A program made the translations under genes and the position numbers. A DNA stretch of 55,263 nt from Rhodospirillaceae bacterium bin65. GTDB taxonomy: Bacteria > Pseudomonadota > Alphaproteobacteria > Bin65. The notes beneath the pieces were generated by a model that worked only from the letters and a program-made list of their open reading frames with translations, was not told the origin of the DNA and did not search any database. Shown here piece after piece: positions 1 to 8,663 of the stretch (its first letter is position 1; every line of letters starts with the position of its first letter). The stretch lies in contig MPMX01000029.1 of NCBI GenBank assembly GCA_002238725.1, forward strand, positions 1 to 55,263. The letters are read 5' to 3'.

Positions 1-535
1 CCGACGGGCCGAATTCCTTCGCCAGGGATTTGGTGAGCGTGAGGACACCGCCGCGCGACGACGCCGTGATGGACAGGAACTTCTCGCCGATTCGCGCCGA
101 ATCGCCGGTCAGGTTGACGATGCGGCCGCCGCCCTGTTCGACCATATGGGCGCCGGCCGCGCTGCAGCAATGGATCACGCCGTAGAGGCCGACATCGATC
201 TGGCGCTTCCACTCCTCCGGGCCGGTCTCGAGGAACCGTCGCGGCTCGACATACCCCGCGTTGTTCACCAGCACATCGATCCGGCCGAAGTCGCCGACAA
301 TCGCATCGGTCATGGCCTGGACAGACTTGAAATCGGCGATATCCGCCTGGTAGGCCTTGGCCTTTCCCCCGCTCTCGACAATTTCGCCGACGACGCTGCC
401 GGCGGCATTTGCCGACCGGTTGTAGTTCACGGCCACGGTCGCGCCCTCTGCGGCGAAAGCCAGCGCAATTTCACGCCCGACATCGCGCGCGCCGCCGGTG
501 ACCAGAGCGACTTTGCCTTCCAGATCAAGTTTCAT
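1..535 (-). CDS. SDR-family protein with degenerate catalytic residues (partial, 3' end off window)
   Basis: Short-chain dehydrogenase/reductase fold. The N-terminus carries a Rossmann glycine motif (TGGARDVG, about residues 15-22) and a central NNAG motif. The gene runs off the left edge, so the C-terminus is unseen. The ATG at 535-533 overlaps the last 11 bases of the upstream molybdenum hydroxylase gene, which implies translational coupling in one operon. Oddity: where classical SDRs have the catalytic Ser and the Tyr-x3-Lys pair, this protein reads NLTGDS and then T-A-S-S-R, so Tyr and Lys appear replaced by Thr and Arg and the Ser by Gly. It may bind NAD(P) without classical catalysis, or use other chemistry. 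The fold call is firm; the substrate is unknown. Confidence 0.85.
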   Translation of the reverse strand, partial: MKLDLEGKVALVTGGARDVGREIALAFAAEGATVAVNYNRSANAAGSVVGEIVESGGKAKAYQADIADFKSVQAMTDAIVGDFGRIDVLVNNAGYVEPRRFLETGPEEWKRQIDVGLYGVIHCCSAAGAHMVEQGGGRIVNLTGDSARIGEKFLSITASSRGGVLTLTKSLAKEFGPS

Positions 536-2933
536 TCTTGGATTCTCCCTCGCGTGGTTCGACATCGCGGATCAGGCGGAAGAGCCGGTCCGGCGTGATC
601 GGCAATTCGTTGATTTGAGCGTTGCAGGCTGATAGCGCGTCGGCGACCGCATTGGCAATGGCCGCAGGCGCGCCGATGGTGCCGCCTTCGCCCATGCCCC
701 GGTATCCGCCCAGGGTCGACGGCGATTCCGTTTCCAGATGAATGACCGCCATGTCCGGAATTTCGGCGGCGGACGGGACGACATAATCGACGAAGCTCCC
801 GGTCAGGATCTGGCCGTTCTCGTCGTGGATGACTTCCTCGTAGAGCGCCGCGCCGATGCCCTGGGCGACGCCGCCATGGACCTGCCCGTCGACGATCATC
901 GGGTTGACGATTCGGCCGCAATCCTCGGCAACGACGTAGTTTCGCACTGTCACGCCGAAGGTCTGGGGATCGATCTCGACCTCGGCGACATGGGTCGCGC
1001 CGGTCGTCGTGCCGAAGAACGGGTCATAGGTCGCACTGGCGCTCAGTTCGAGCGATTCGCGCGCTTCCTTGGGAATCCGGCGCATTTCCGAGTAGAAGGC
1101 CCGCGCCAGCTCGCGAAGGGTAATCGACGAATCCGTCCCGGCGACCGAAATGATGCCGTCGCGCATTTCGATGTCGGTGTCCGCCGCCTCCAAAATGTAG
1201 GACGCCGCCTCGATCGCCTGTTTCCTGAGGGCGCGCGCCGAAAGCGTGGCGGCGCCGCCGGCCAGAACCGTGCTGCGGCTCGCGTAGGTGCCCGTGCTGT
1301 GGGGAACCGCAGCGCTGTCGCCATGGATAATCTCGACATCCTCGACCCGGACGCCGAGCTCCTCGGCGACGATCTGGGCGAGGGTCGTTTCCAGCCCCTG
1401 GCCGTGGGAAGCGATGCCGAAGGCTGCGGTTACGGCGCCGGTCGAATCGATCTCGATCGTGGCCCGCTCGGTACCGGTGTTGATCGGCATGCCCGGCGCC
1501 GCCGAGATGCGCGAGCCGATGCCGGTCAGTTCGGCGTAGGACGCGATCCCGATGCCGACCAGCCTGCCCTCGTTGCGCGCCGCCGCCTGTTCGGTGCGCC
1601 GCTGTGCATAACCGAACCGATCCAGCGCCGAGCTGAGGCATTCCTGAAAGCCCGATCGGTCCCAGACGATTCCGGAGCCGGACTTGTAGGGAAACTCGTC
1701 GTCGCGCACCAGGTTTCGCGCCCGAAGTTCGGCCGGGTCCATGGCCAGCCTTCTCGCGGCCATGTCGACCAGCCGTTCCATGACGAAGGTCGAAATCGGC
1801 CGGCCGACGCCACGATACGGCCCCATCGGCGCCTTCGAGGTTGCAACGGCCCGGACCCGGCCGCGGTAGTTCTGGACCCGGTAGGGCCCTGGCAGGAAGC
1901 TGACCACCTGCACCGGTTCGAGCGACGCCGTCCAGGGATAGATCGAATAGGCGCCGACATCGCCGATCACATCGGCATCCAGAGCCACGATCCGGCCATC
2001 CGGTTCCAGCGCCAGTTTCGCGCGGACGATTTCGTCGAATGCCTGGGTGGTCGCCGTCAGGTCCTCCATGCGGTCGCTCGTCCACTTGACCGGGCGGCCG
2101 AGCCGCATCGTGAGCGCGCAGACGACGACCTCCTCCGGATAGAGCGAGGCTTTGGCGCCGAAACCGCCGCCGACGTCCGGCGCGACGACCCGCAGGCGGC
2201 GGCCCGGCAAGTCGAAGATTTCGGCCAGCGCATCGCGCAGCAGGCCGGGCACCTGGGTCGACGCATGAAGGGTCAGCGCCTGCCGGCCGGCCTCGAACTC
2301 GGCGAGGCAGGTGCGGTTCTCGATCGCCGAAGGCGTCTTCCGCCGGATGCGGAACCGATCCTCGACAATGATCGCGGCATCCGCCATAGCGCCGTCGACA
2401 TCGCCGCGGGCAAATTCCCGCGCCGCGATGATGTTGGTGCCCGCCTCGTCGTGGAGCAGGGCGCGATCCTCAAGCGCCGATTCCGGATCCGTCACCCCGG
2501 GCAGCGGGTCGTAATCCACCGAGACCAGACCGGCGGCATCCTCCGCCAGATACCGGTTCTCCGCGACGACCGCCACAACCGGCTCGCCAACGTAGCGCAC
2601 CTTGGTGCGGGCCAGAGGCTCGAGTTCGGTGGCGCGATAGTCCGGCATGTTCGAGGTAGCGCGGATCGGTCGCGCCACCGCGTCGATATCCCCGGCCGTG
2701 AAGACGCCCAGAACGCCCGGCGCCTGCCGTGCCTCGGCGGTATCGATCCGCGCGATGCGGGCATGGGCCCGGTCGCTCCGGCAGAAGGCGACATGGACGG
2801 TTCCGTCGGCCTTGCGGTCGTCCACATAGGCGCCCCGGCCGGTCAGCAGCCGGGGATCCTCGCGCCGTTGCACCCTAGCGCCGACGATCCCGGGCCGGGC
2901 GACATCCGCCGCGCCTGCCGCCTGGCTGCTCAT
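525..2933 (-). CDS. Molybdenum hydroxylase large (molybdopterin-binding) subunit, xanthine/CO dehydrogenase family
   Basis: An 802-residue large subunit of the xanthine dehydrogenase/CO dehydrogenase superfamily, which hydroxylates or oxidises substrates at a Mo-cytosine-dinucleotide centre. The N-terminal a/b hammerhead domain follows RREDPRLLTGRG. The molybdopterin signature GGGFGAK lies near the middle, and GEGG close to the C-terminus carries the usual catalytic Glu. The active-site loop reads PYRGVGRP, like form II CO-dehydrogenase-type enzymes and unlike the Cys-containing loop of true CoxL, so CO oxidation is unlikely. The frame stays open about 100 codons upstream, but the ATG at 2933 overlaps the small-subunit stop as ATGA and starts where homology starts. 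With the genes at 2930 and 3412 it forms a heterotrimer operon; the substrate cannot be read from sequence. Confidence 0.95.
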   Translation of the reverse strand: MSSQAAGAADVARPGIVGARVQRREDPRLLTGRGAYVDDRKADGTVHVAFCRSDRAHARIARIDTAEARQAPGVLGVFTAGDIDAVARPIRATSNMPDYRATELEPLARTKVRYVGEPVVAVVAENRYLAEDAAGLVSVDYDPLPGVTDPESALEDRALLHDEAGTNIIAAREFARGDVDGAMADAAIIVEDRFRIRRKTPSAIENRTCLAEFEAGRQALTLHASTQVPGLLRDALAEIFDLPGRRLRVVAPDVGGGFGAKASLYPEEVVVCALTMRLGRPVKWTSDRMEDLTATTQAFDEIVRAKLALEPDGRIVALDADVIGDVGAYSIYPWTASLEPVQVVSFLPGPYRVQNYRGRVRAVATSKAPMGPYRGVGRPISTFVMERLVDMAARRLAMDPAELRARNLVRDDEFPYKSGSGIVWDRSGFQECLSSALDRFGYAQRRTEQAAARNEGRLVGIGIASYAELTGIGSRISAAPGMPINTGTERATIEIDSTGAVTAAFGIASHGQGLETTLAQIVAEELGVRVEDVEIIHGDSAAVPHSTGTYASRSTVLAGGAATLSARALRKQAIEAASYILEAADTDIEMRDGIISVAGTDSSITLRELARAFYSEMRRIPKEARESLELSASATYDPFFGTTTGATHVAEVEIDPQTFGVTVRNYVVAEDCGRIVNPMIVDGQVHGGVAQGIGAALYEEVIHDENGQILTGSFVDYVVPSAAEIPDMAVIHLETESPSTLGGYRGMGEGGTIGAPAAIANAVADALSACNAQINELPITPDRLFRLIRDVEPREGESKNET

Positions 2934-3412
2934 GCCTTGTCGGTCCCGCGCGCGCCGGCCGCCTCGCGGATTGCATTGACGATGTTCACATAGCCCGTGC
3001 AGCGGCAGAGGTTGCCCGAAAGCCCCTCGCGAATCTCGTCGTCCGTGGACAGGGGATACTTGGCCAGCAGGTCCATCGCCGTCATCAGCATGCCCGGCGT
3101 GCAGAACCCGCATTGAAGGGCGTGATGTTTGCGGAAACTCTCCTGCAGCGGATCGAGCGCACCGATCTCGCCGAGCCCTTCGACCGTCCGGACCGACGCC
3201 CCGTCGCACTGAACCGCAAACGTCAGGCACGACCGGACGCTGTCGCCGTCGAGCAGCACGGTGCAGGCGCCGCAGACGCCGTGCTCGCAGCCGACATGCG
3301 TACCGGTCAATCGCAGATCGTCGCGCAGGAAATCCGAAAGCAAGCGCCGGGGCTCGACAGACCGTTCGTAGGCCGCGCCGTTCACGGTCAGGGTTATGCC
3401 GATCCGTTCCAT
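2930..3412 (-). CDS. Molybdenum hydroxylase small 2Fe-2S subunit
   Basis: Small iron-sulfur subunit that passes electrons from the Mo centre to the FAD subunit. The plant-type 2Fe-2S ligands lie in [15 protein letters not shown], and the C-terminal helical 2Fe-2S domain has CGFCTPG and NLCRCTGY. About 160 residues is normal for the family. Two starts are possible: a GTG at 3415 (4-base overlap with the FAD-subunit stop) or the ATG at 3412 used here (1-base overlap). The large subunit follows with an ATGA overlap, so the order is FAD, 2Fe-2S, Mo subunit, as in many cox/cut-like operons. Confidence 0.95.
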   Translation of the reverse strand: MERIGITLTVNGAAYERSVEPRRLLSDFLRDDLRLTGTHVGCEHGVCGACTVLLDGDSVRSCLTFAVQCDGASVRTVEGLGEIGALDPLQESFRKHHALQCGFCTPGMLMTAMDLLAKYPLSTDDEIREGLSGNLCRCTGYVNIVNAIREAAGARGTDKA

Positions 3413-4287
3413 CACGATGCTCCGTTCGCGGCGCGGCCCCAGGCGTCGGCGAGGGCCCGTTCGGCCAGGACGCCAGCCAGGTGGCGCCGGTAATCCGCCG
3501 AGGCGTGCAGGTCGTCGGTCGGGTCGAGGCCGTCGCGGACGGCGGCCGCCGCGGCAGCTATTTCATCGGGCTCGAAACCGCTACCCGTCAGCAGATCTTC
3601 GGCCGCATGCGCCCGTACCGGCGTCTCTCCGACGCCCAGCAGGGCGATCCTGACCTCCGACGCCCGGCCGGCGGACCCTGACACCGTTACCGCGGCGCCG
3701 GCCAGGCCGAAGTCGCCGTGACGGCGCGCGAATTCGTGGAAGCCCCATCCGGCGCCCGGCGGCAGCAGGGGAAAATCGATGTGCGTGACGATTTCATCGT
3801 CTTCGAGAGCGGTCCAGAGCGCGCCCTCGAAGAACGCGCCGGCGTCGACGGTGCGCACACCGCCCCGACGCGCCGCATGGATTCGGGCGTCCAGCAGCAC
3901 GGCTATCGCCGGCAGTTCCGCCGCCGGGTCGGCGTGACACAGGCTGCCGCCGATCGTCCCGCGGTTGCGGATCGCCAGATGCGCGACATGCCCCATCGCC
4001 GCGGCAAGAACCGGAATCCGGTGCGCGATCAACGGCGACGTTTCGAGGGCGCGGTGCCGCGTCAGCGCGCCGATGCGGACATGGCCGCCGGATTCTTCGA
4101 TCGCGTCGGGCGGCGCAATTTTCCGAATGTCGATCAGCGCCGCCGGGCTGACCAGGCGAAAATTCATCATCGGCACGAGGCTCTGGCCACCGGCAATCAG
4201 CTTGGCGTCGTCGCCGTATTCGGCCAATCGGGCCGTCGCCTCTTCGACCGTCTCGGGCGCAAAATAACTGAAGGCTGGCGGTTTCAT
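3412..4287 (-). CDS. Molybdenum hydroxylase medium FAD-binding subunit
   Basis: FAD-binding PCMH-type subunit of 291 residues. FAD-contacting motifs are visible: AGGQSLVPMMNFRL near residue 32 and IGGSLCHADPAAELPA near residue 110, with the CO-dehydrogenase flavoprotein C-terminal domain after about residue 175. It transfers electrons from the 2Fe-2S subunit to an external acceptor. It is the first gene of the hydroxylase operon, and its stop overlaps the small-subunit start. The gap of about 170 bases upstream to the cupin gene may hold the operon promoter, though no clear sigma-70 box was seen. Confidence 0.95.
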   Translation of the reverse strand: MKPPAFSYFAPETVEEATARLAEYGDDAKLIAGGQSLVPMMNFRLVSPAALIDIRKIAPPDAIEESGGHVRIGALTRHRALETSPLIAHRIPVLAAAMGHVAHLAIRNRGTIGGSLCHADPAAELPAIAVLLDARIHAARRGGVRTVDAGAFFEGALWTALEDDEIVTHIDFPLLPPGAGWGFHEFARRHGDFGLAGAAVTVSGSAGRASEVRIALLGVGETPVRAHAAEDLLTGSGFEPDEIAAAAAAVRDGLDPTDDLHASADYRRHLAGVLAERALADAWGRAANGAS

Positions 4288-4454
4288 GCGCTCCTGCTGT
4301 CACTTGCCTGCGGCGACGCCCGGGAGATCTTCCCCGGGGAATCGCGGCGCGGATTGTTGCGGATCGGAGGCAACTTCTTCGACCGATCCGATGTCGCACG
4401 CCAACCTGCCGGAAGCAATCGCCGCCGGGCCGCGCCGGGGTGGGGTCTCCTCGA

Positions 4455-4868
4455 TCAACCGGGTTGCCAGCCGGGCGGGGCCAGTTCGAAGCCGGCGAAC
4501 TCGAAGGCCGGCGCGACGGTGCAACCGGCGAGGGTCCAGTCGCCTTCGGACACCGCGCTCTGCCAGCAGCCGACAGGCACGACGAGATGCGGCTCGGCGC
4601 CGGCGGCCGTGCCGAGCAGGCCGGTCGTCGTCGTCCGCCCGTCCGGCGACAGCGAGAGGCGAAGGGATGCACCGGCGTAGTAATGCCAGATCTCGACCGC
4701 ATCGATGCGGTGCCAGGCCGAGGTCTCGCCTGCCTTCAACAGGTAATAGATGGCTGTGACCGCGGCGCGTTCGCCGGGCCCAGCGGGCGCCCGGTAGGTC
4801 TCCCGAAAGTGGCCGCCCTCGGGATGCGGCTGCAGCCCGTAGCGGGAGATCACCCGGTCGGCATCCAT
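4455..4868 (-). CDS. Cupin_5 / DUF985-type cupin protein
   Basis: A 137-residue protein with the DUF985 (cupin_5) signature: HPEGGHFRETYRA near the start, then SAWHRIDAVEIWHYYAG, both typical of this small beta-barrel family. The biochemical role of the family is poorly defined. The ATG at 4868 is used because homology begins at MDADRVISRYGLQPHPEGG; the frame is open further upstream but codes low-complexity Arg-rich sequence. It is co-oriented with the molybdenum hydroxylase operon downstream and the ThuA-like gene upstream. Confidence 0.85.
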   Translation of the reverse strand: MDADRVISRYGLQPHPEGGHFRETYRAPAGPGERAAVTAIYYLLKAGETSAWHRIDAVEIWHYYAGASLRLSLSPDGRTTTTGLLGTAAGAEPHLVVPVGCWQSAVSEGDWTLAGCTVAPAFEFAGFELAPPGWQPG

Positions 4869-4993
4869 CGCCGGCCTCCGTCGTTCTGTCCCCGCCCGCG
4901 ATTTGCGCCGGGCAGGTCGCGCATTGCAAGCCCGGCCGCCCGGGCGCCGGTCCCTACCTGCGCGTATGTGAGATCGTTTGCCGCCCGGTCGGA

Positions 4994-5788
4994 TCAATAT
5001 TTTCGATATGGCGAACGGCCAACAGTGTCGCTGCTACCGCGCATCTCTTCGAGATCGCCGTTCCAGCCCGAACCGCGGAGGCTCCGGACATCGTCGTTGC
5101 CGGACCGGCCTCCGGCCGCCCAGACGGCGGCGCGGCGGACGATTTCAGCATGGTTCTCATTCTCTATCGACGCCCTGTTGTGGCCCAGGGCGTCGAAGAC
5201 GACCCGGCCCTTGCCGTAGCGGTGCGTCCACAGGACGGGTTCGGCCCGTTCCATTTCTCCGGCCCTGGCTTCGAGCAGCGGGCGAACGCCGGCCGCCAGG
5301 CTGAGGCCGCTATAGACCTCGTCGACGAGTTCGAACCCGCCCGCTCCGGCGGTCAGCGGATGGTCTTCAGCCGTCCTCGCAACCGAGACCGGACCGAGCG
5401 GCGGATGCCAGGATCGGCCCCAGACCCACACGCCGCCGAGGATGTCGCGCCATTCCGGCCAGTCGTCGAAACAGAGGCAGGCGGTGTGGAACCCGAACAG
5501 GCCGCCGCCGCTGCGAACGAAGCCGCCCAGCCGGGCGCGGCCCTCCGGCGACAGGCTGAACGCCCATTCCGCCCGGTGCGGCGCGTATTTCGGATCGCCT
5601 TCCATGCGCCAGCGCAACGCCATGACGGTGAGCAGGGCATAACCGCCGTTCTCAAGACGGGCCAGCCCGGCCTCGATATTCGTCTCGATTTCCGGATCGA
5701 ACCCGGCGACGGCGAACTGTTCGGCCAGCGCCGCGGCATTGTCCGCGAAATCGTGCCGGATCCCGCCGGAAAGGACTAGCGCGCGCAT
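4994..5788 (-). CDS. ThuA-like (glutamine-amidotransferase-fold) protein
   Basis: A 264-residue member of the ThuA/trehalose-utilization family, which has a class I glutamine-amidotransferase-like fold. It begins MRALVLSGGIRHDF. Family features include GGGLFGFHTACL near residue 95, in place of the usual GGGLVGIHSA, and HRYGKGRVVFDALGHN near residue 200, matching the family's Y-G-x-G-R-V-F-x-x-x-L-G-H. Despite the family name the function is uncharacterised; homologues often sit in sugar or xenobiotic catabolic clusters. The C-terminal 30 residues are Ser/Gly/Asp-rich and look unconserved. The neighbouring SDR stops only 4 bases upstream of its start, so the two are probably co-transcribed. 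Confidence 0.85.
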   Translation of the reverse strand: MRALVLSGGIRHDFADNAAALAEQFAVAGFDPEIETNIEAGLARLENGGYALLTVMALRWRMEGDPKYAPHRAEWAFSLSPEGRARLGGFVRSGGGLFGFHTACLCFDDWPEWRDILGGVWVWGRSWHPPLGPVSVARTAEDHPLTAGAGGFELVDEVYSGLSLAAGVRPLLEARAGEMERAEPVLWTHRYGKGRVVFDALGHNRASIENENHAEIVRRAAVWAAGGRSGNDDVRSLRGSGWNGDLEEMRGSSDTVGRSPYRKY

Positions 5789-5792
5789 GCCG

Positions 5793-6650
5793 CTACTTCT
5801 CGGCTTCCTTCGGCGCCTTGCGCGGCATCTGGTTCTTCAGGCTGAACGAAACTCCGCCGTCGACCAGCAGATGCTGGCCTTGAACATAGCCAGCCTCGTC
5901 GGAAGCCAGAAAGGCGACAGCGGCGGCAACATCTGCGGCCGTTCCTATTCGCCCGGCCGGCACGGCGCGGCCGCGCTCTGCGCGAACCTCCGGATCCCGG
6001 TAGATCGGCGCCGACATGCCGGCGTCGATGAAGCCGGGCGCGACGGCGTTGACGCGGACGCCCCTGGGGCCGAGCGCCAGGGCGAACTGCTCGGTCAGCT
6101 TCGCGACCGCAGCCTTTGTCGCCGGATAGGCGCCGGCATCCGGGCTGGTCTGCACGGCGTTCAGCGACGTGATGTTGACGATTGCGCCGCTGCCGCGGAC
6201 CGCCATGCGCGCGCCGACCTCGCGTATCATCAGAAAGGTCCCGACAAGATTGACCTCCGTCACCTTGCGGAAATCCTCGACCGGATGTTCCAGCAGGTCG
6301 CCGAAGCGCACGATGCCGGCATTGTTGACCAGGATATCCGGCGGGCCGCCGAACGCCGCCTCGAATCGGCCCAGCATTTCGCCTACCGAGTCTTCACAAG
6401 TCACGTCGCAAGAATAGCCGGATGCCCGGTGCAGTTCCGCAGCCGACCGGGCTGCGCCCTCGCCGTCGATATCGGCCAGCGCAACGCGGCATCCGTCGGC
6501 CGCCAGCCGCTGCGCGATAGCCACGCCCAGCCCGCCGGCCCCGCCCGGCGCACCGCGGCACCCGCCGCCCCCCAGCCGCGGCGCGATAGCCAGGCCGAGC
6601 CCGCCGGCCGCGCCGGTCACCAGCGCAGATTTGCCTCCGTCCCCGCTCAT
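5793..6650 (-). CDS. SDR-family oxidoreductase with duplicated glycine-rich nucleotide-binding segment
   Basis: Classical short-chain dehydrogenase with an intact catalytic set: Ser in NITSLNA, then the Tyr-x3-Lys in GAYPATKAAV, the NNAG motif, and a normal C-terminus (GQHLLVDGGVSF). It is 285 residues, about 23 more than a usual 250-260-residue SDR. The excess is an in-frame tandem repeat near the N-terminus: GAAGGLGLAIAPRL (residues 13-26) is followed 23 residues later by GGAGGLGVAIAQRL. Removing one copy leaves a canonical Rossmann start. The first copy has diverged toward Gly/Pro/Arg, so the second is probably functional. The family call is firm; whether the duplication is genuine or an assembly artefact is open. 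Confidence 0.88.
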   Translation of the reverse strand: MSGDGGKSALVTGAAGGLGLAIAPRLGGGGCRGAPGGAGGLGVAIAQRLAADGCRVALADIDGEGAARSAAELHRASGYSCDVTCEDSVGEMLGRFEAAFGGPPDILVNNAGIVRFGDLLEHPVEDFRKVTEVNLVGTFLMIREVGARMAVRGSGAIVNITSLNAVQTSPDAGAYPATKAAVAKLTEQFALALGPRGVRVNAVAPGFIDAGMSAPIYRDPEVRAERGRAVPAGRIGTAADVAAAVAFLASDEAGYVQGQHLLVDGGVSFSLKNQMPRKAPKEAEK

Positions 6651-6674
6651 ACCGCCGATACCTCGCCGGTCGCG

Positions 6675-7241
6675 CTAGCGCAGGTTGGCCGTGCGTTTGA
6701 CGACATAGCTGTCCTTGTCCGGATCGTAGTAATGCCGGTCGGGCTTGTATTTGCCGGAAACGACGGTGAGCCCCATCGCATCGCCGTCCAATGCACGAAA
6801 GCCGTGAATATCCGCCGGCGGCGCGACGATGGCCGACTCGCCTGCGCGCATCACCCTGTCGTCGGTCGCCGCCAGCTTTGCGTATCCTGCGACCGCGCCG
6901 TCGTCCGTACGGCGGTAAACGGTATGGCGCATGCGTCCGCGATAGACCGCGAACAGTTCCCAGACTCCGTGGTCGTGGGGCGGCACACTGCCCCCTTCGG
7001 GCACTTCAAACAGCAGGAAAGACAGGTCGCCGTCGAAATAGAGATATTGCGACCAGGCAACATTATTGCCCTGCCGCGGTATACCCTGCTCGCGCAGATC
7101 GTCCCGCTCCAGCAGGGCGGCGATCGGCCGCCCGACGGCGGCAAGGAGGGCCGCGGGCCCGGCACCGTGGCGGCGCTGTGCGGCGATCACCGCTTCGGCG
7201 CATTCCCGCACCGTCATCTGCGCTGGCAAGGCTGCGGGCAT
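6675..7241 (-). CDS. Cupin protein, cysteine-dioxygenase-like
   Basis: A 188-residue single-domain cupin. The metal-binding motif is visible as PPHDHGVWELFAVYRGRM (His-x-His and a Glu), followed by a second strand set with PADIHGF. The arrangement resembles the cysteine dioxygenase/3-mercaptopropionate dioxygenase group of thiol dioxygenases, but the residues distinguishing substrates were not established. The ATG at 7241 (MPAALPAQMTVRE) is used; an upstream in-frame start would add a low-complexity extension. It lies head to head with the amidohydrolase at 7402, about 160 bases away. Confidence 0.75.
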   Translation of the reverse strand: MPAALPAQMTVRECAEAVIAAQRRHGAGPAALLAAVGRPIAALLERDDLREQGIPRQGNNVAWSQYLYFDGDLSFLLFEVPEGGSVPPHDHGVWELFAVYRGRMRHTVYRRTDDGAVAGYAKLAATDDRVMRAGESAIVAPPADIHGFRALDGDAMGLTVVSGKYKPDRHYYDPDKDSYVVKRTANLR

Positions 7242-7401
7242 CCGGAATTTCCCGTGGGACGAACAGTCGGCCGCGATGCTGGCACAGTTGGATTTGGGGC
7301 GCAAATTCCGGATATCCGGTTACGCTTCGCAGGATTTGACCCTCCGGCAGCGCCGGCCATAATGCGCAGCACTTTTCGGACGATTGAGAACAGAGCAAGC
7401 G

Positions 7402-8400
7402 ATGACGGGAATCGGGACGGCGGCGGTTATCGACGTGCACGCCCACGTCCGCCTCAACTCGACGATGGGAGCGGCCGGGCGGCACGGGCCCGAATTCGGC
7501 GAGGACGCGGACGGCACGCCCTGGTACCGGGTCGGCAACTACAAGCTGGTCGGCGTGCGGCACAAGGCGAGCCCGTTCACCGATCCGGAATTGCGGCTGC
7601 AGCGCATGGACCGGGACGGAACGGACTTCCAGGTCCTGTCGCCCAGCCCGCTGACCTATTTTCACCATATCGAAACCGCCGAAGCGGTCGCCTTCTGCCG
7701 CAAGCATAACGATGCCTGCGCCGAGCTGGTGCGGCGCTATCCTAACCGCCTCGGCGGGCTCGCCTCGCTGCCGATGCAGGATGCCGGCGCCGCTGTGGAG
7801 GAACTGCACCGGGCGGTCGGCGAACTCGGCCTGTGGGGTGCGGCGACCGGTACGGAGTTCAACGAACCTCTCCACAGCCCGGCGCTCGACCCGCTCTACG
7901 AGGCTTTCGTGGAGCTGGACGTGCCGCTGTTCTTCCATCCCGCGCCCTCGGGCATCGATGGGCCGCCGGGCGATCCGAACCTGAAGCGGTTCGATCTCGA
8001 TGTTGTCATCGGCTTCGCGGCGCAGGAATCGATCGCCGTCGCTACGCTGATCTTCGGCGGCGTGCTGGACCGCCATCCCGGGCTCGACATCTGGATCAGC
8101 CACGGCGGCGGCGGCCTGCCGATGCTCGCCGGCCGGCTCGCCCAGGCGGCGCGCAAACGGCCCTGGGCCGGCGAGGAGATCAAGAAAGACGGCGCCTTCG
8201 AGGAAGCCGTCACCCGGCTGTGGTACGACGCCCATGTCACCGACCCGTCGGCGCTCGACCTGCTCCGGCAATGGGTTGGCAACGACCGGATCGTCTACGG
8301 CACCAATTTCGCCGGCTGGGATCAGCCGGGAGAGGGCGAACACGGCGAGATCGATCCGGTCTGGGCCGACAATGCGAGGCGGCTGCTCCGGCAGGTTTAG
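7402..8400 (+). CDS. Amidohydrolase of the ACMSD-like (amidohydrolase_2) family
   Basis: A 332-residue TIM-barrel metal-dependent hydrolase or decarboxylase related to aminocarboxymuconate-semialdehyde decarboxylase. The N-terminal metal pair is VIDVHAHV. Further ligands are His in LFFHPAPSG and His in WISHGGGGLP. The C-terminal Asp usually seen as G-T/S-D is here GTNFAGWD, so Asn stands where Asp is expected; a nearby Asp may substitute. The ATG at 7402 is preferred over a TTG at 7384. Family members typically decarboxylate ring-fission products or hydrolyse lactones, which fits the surrounding oxidative genes. Confidence 0.85.
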   Translation: MTGIGTAAVIDVHAHVRLNSTMGAAGRHGPEFGEDADGTPWYRVGNYKLVGVRHKASPFTDPELRLQRMDRDGTDFQVLSPSPLTYFHHIETAEAVAFCRKHNDACAELVRRYPNRLGGLASLPMQDAGAAVEELHRAVGELGLWGAATGTEFNEPLHSPALDPLYEAFVELDVPLFFHPAPSGIDGPPGDPNLKRFDLDVVIGFAAQESIAVATLIFGGVLDRHPGLDIWISHGGGGLPMLAGRLAQAARKRPWAGEEIKKDGAFEEAVTRLWYDAHVTDPSALDLLRQWVGNDRIVYGTNFAGWDQPGEGEHGEIDPVWADNARRLLRQV

Positions 8401-8486
8401 GCCCGACCGGTTCTACGGGGGGTTCTACGGGGGCTTGCCACCAGACGATTCCCGGGAATCCTGCATTCACCATCATACCCATCCGA

Positions 8487-8607
8487 GTCGCGCCGGACTT
8501 GATCCGGCGCCCAGTGCCTGCCCTGAACTTGTCGAAGGGGCCGCCCCGGTTGTCCGTGCCTGTGCCTCTGGTCCCCGGACTTCCGCTTCGCTCCATCCGG
8601 GGCGACA
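8487..8607. repeat. Dispersed palindromic intergenic repeat, copy A
   Basis: An intergenic unit with two inverted blocks: GCCGGACTTGATCCGGC on the left and CCCCGGACTTCCGCTTCG... CCATCCGGGG on the right, with CCTGAACTTGTCGAAGG between them. The right half matches closely the right halves of copies at 29.7 kb and 52.7 kb. It resembles REP-like repeats dispersed in alphaproteobacterial intergenic regions. It occupies most of the gap between the amidohydrolase and the convergent SDR, so it could act as a bidirectional terminator. Confidence 0.7.
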
Positions 8608-8663
8608 TGGAGAGAAGACGCAGGAATCACCGGTTCGTTGCCGAAAAATTGCGCGCGAATGCC

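Noticed and set aside
525..2933. Aerobic CO dehydrogenase (coxL) as the identity of the large subunit
   Set aside because: The active-site loop is PYRGVGRP, lacking the Cys-containing loop of form I CO dehydrogenase, so only the broader family is assigned.
738..2993. Long open frame (751 codons) on the forward strand across the molybdenum hydroxylase large subunit gene
   Set aside because: It is antisense to a gene with unmistakable motifs, and its product has no domain. Long mirror frames are expected in DNA this rich in G and C.
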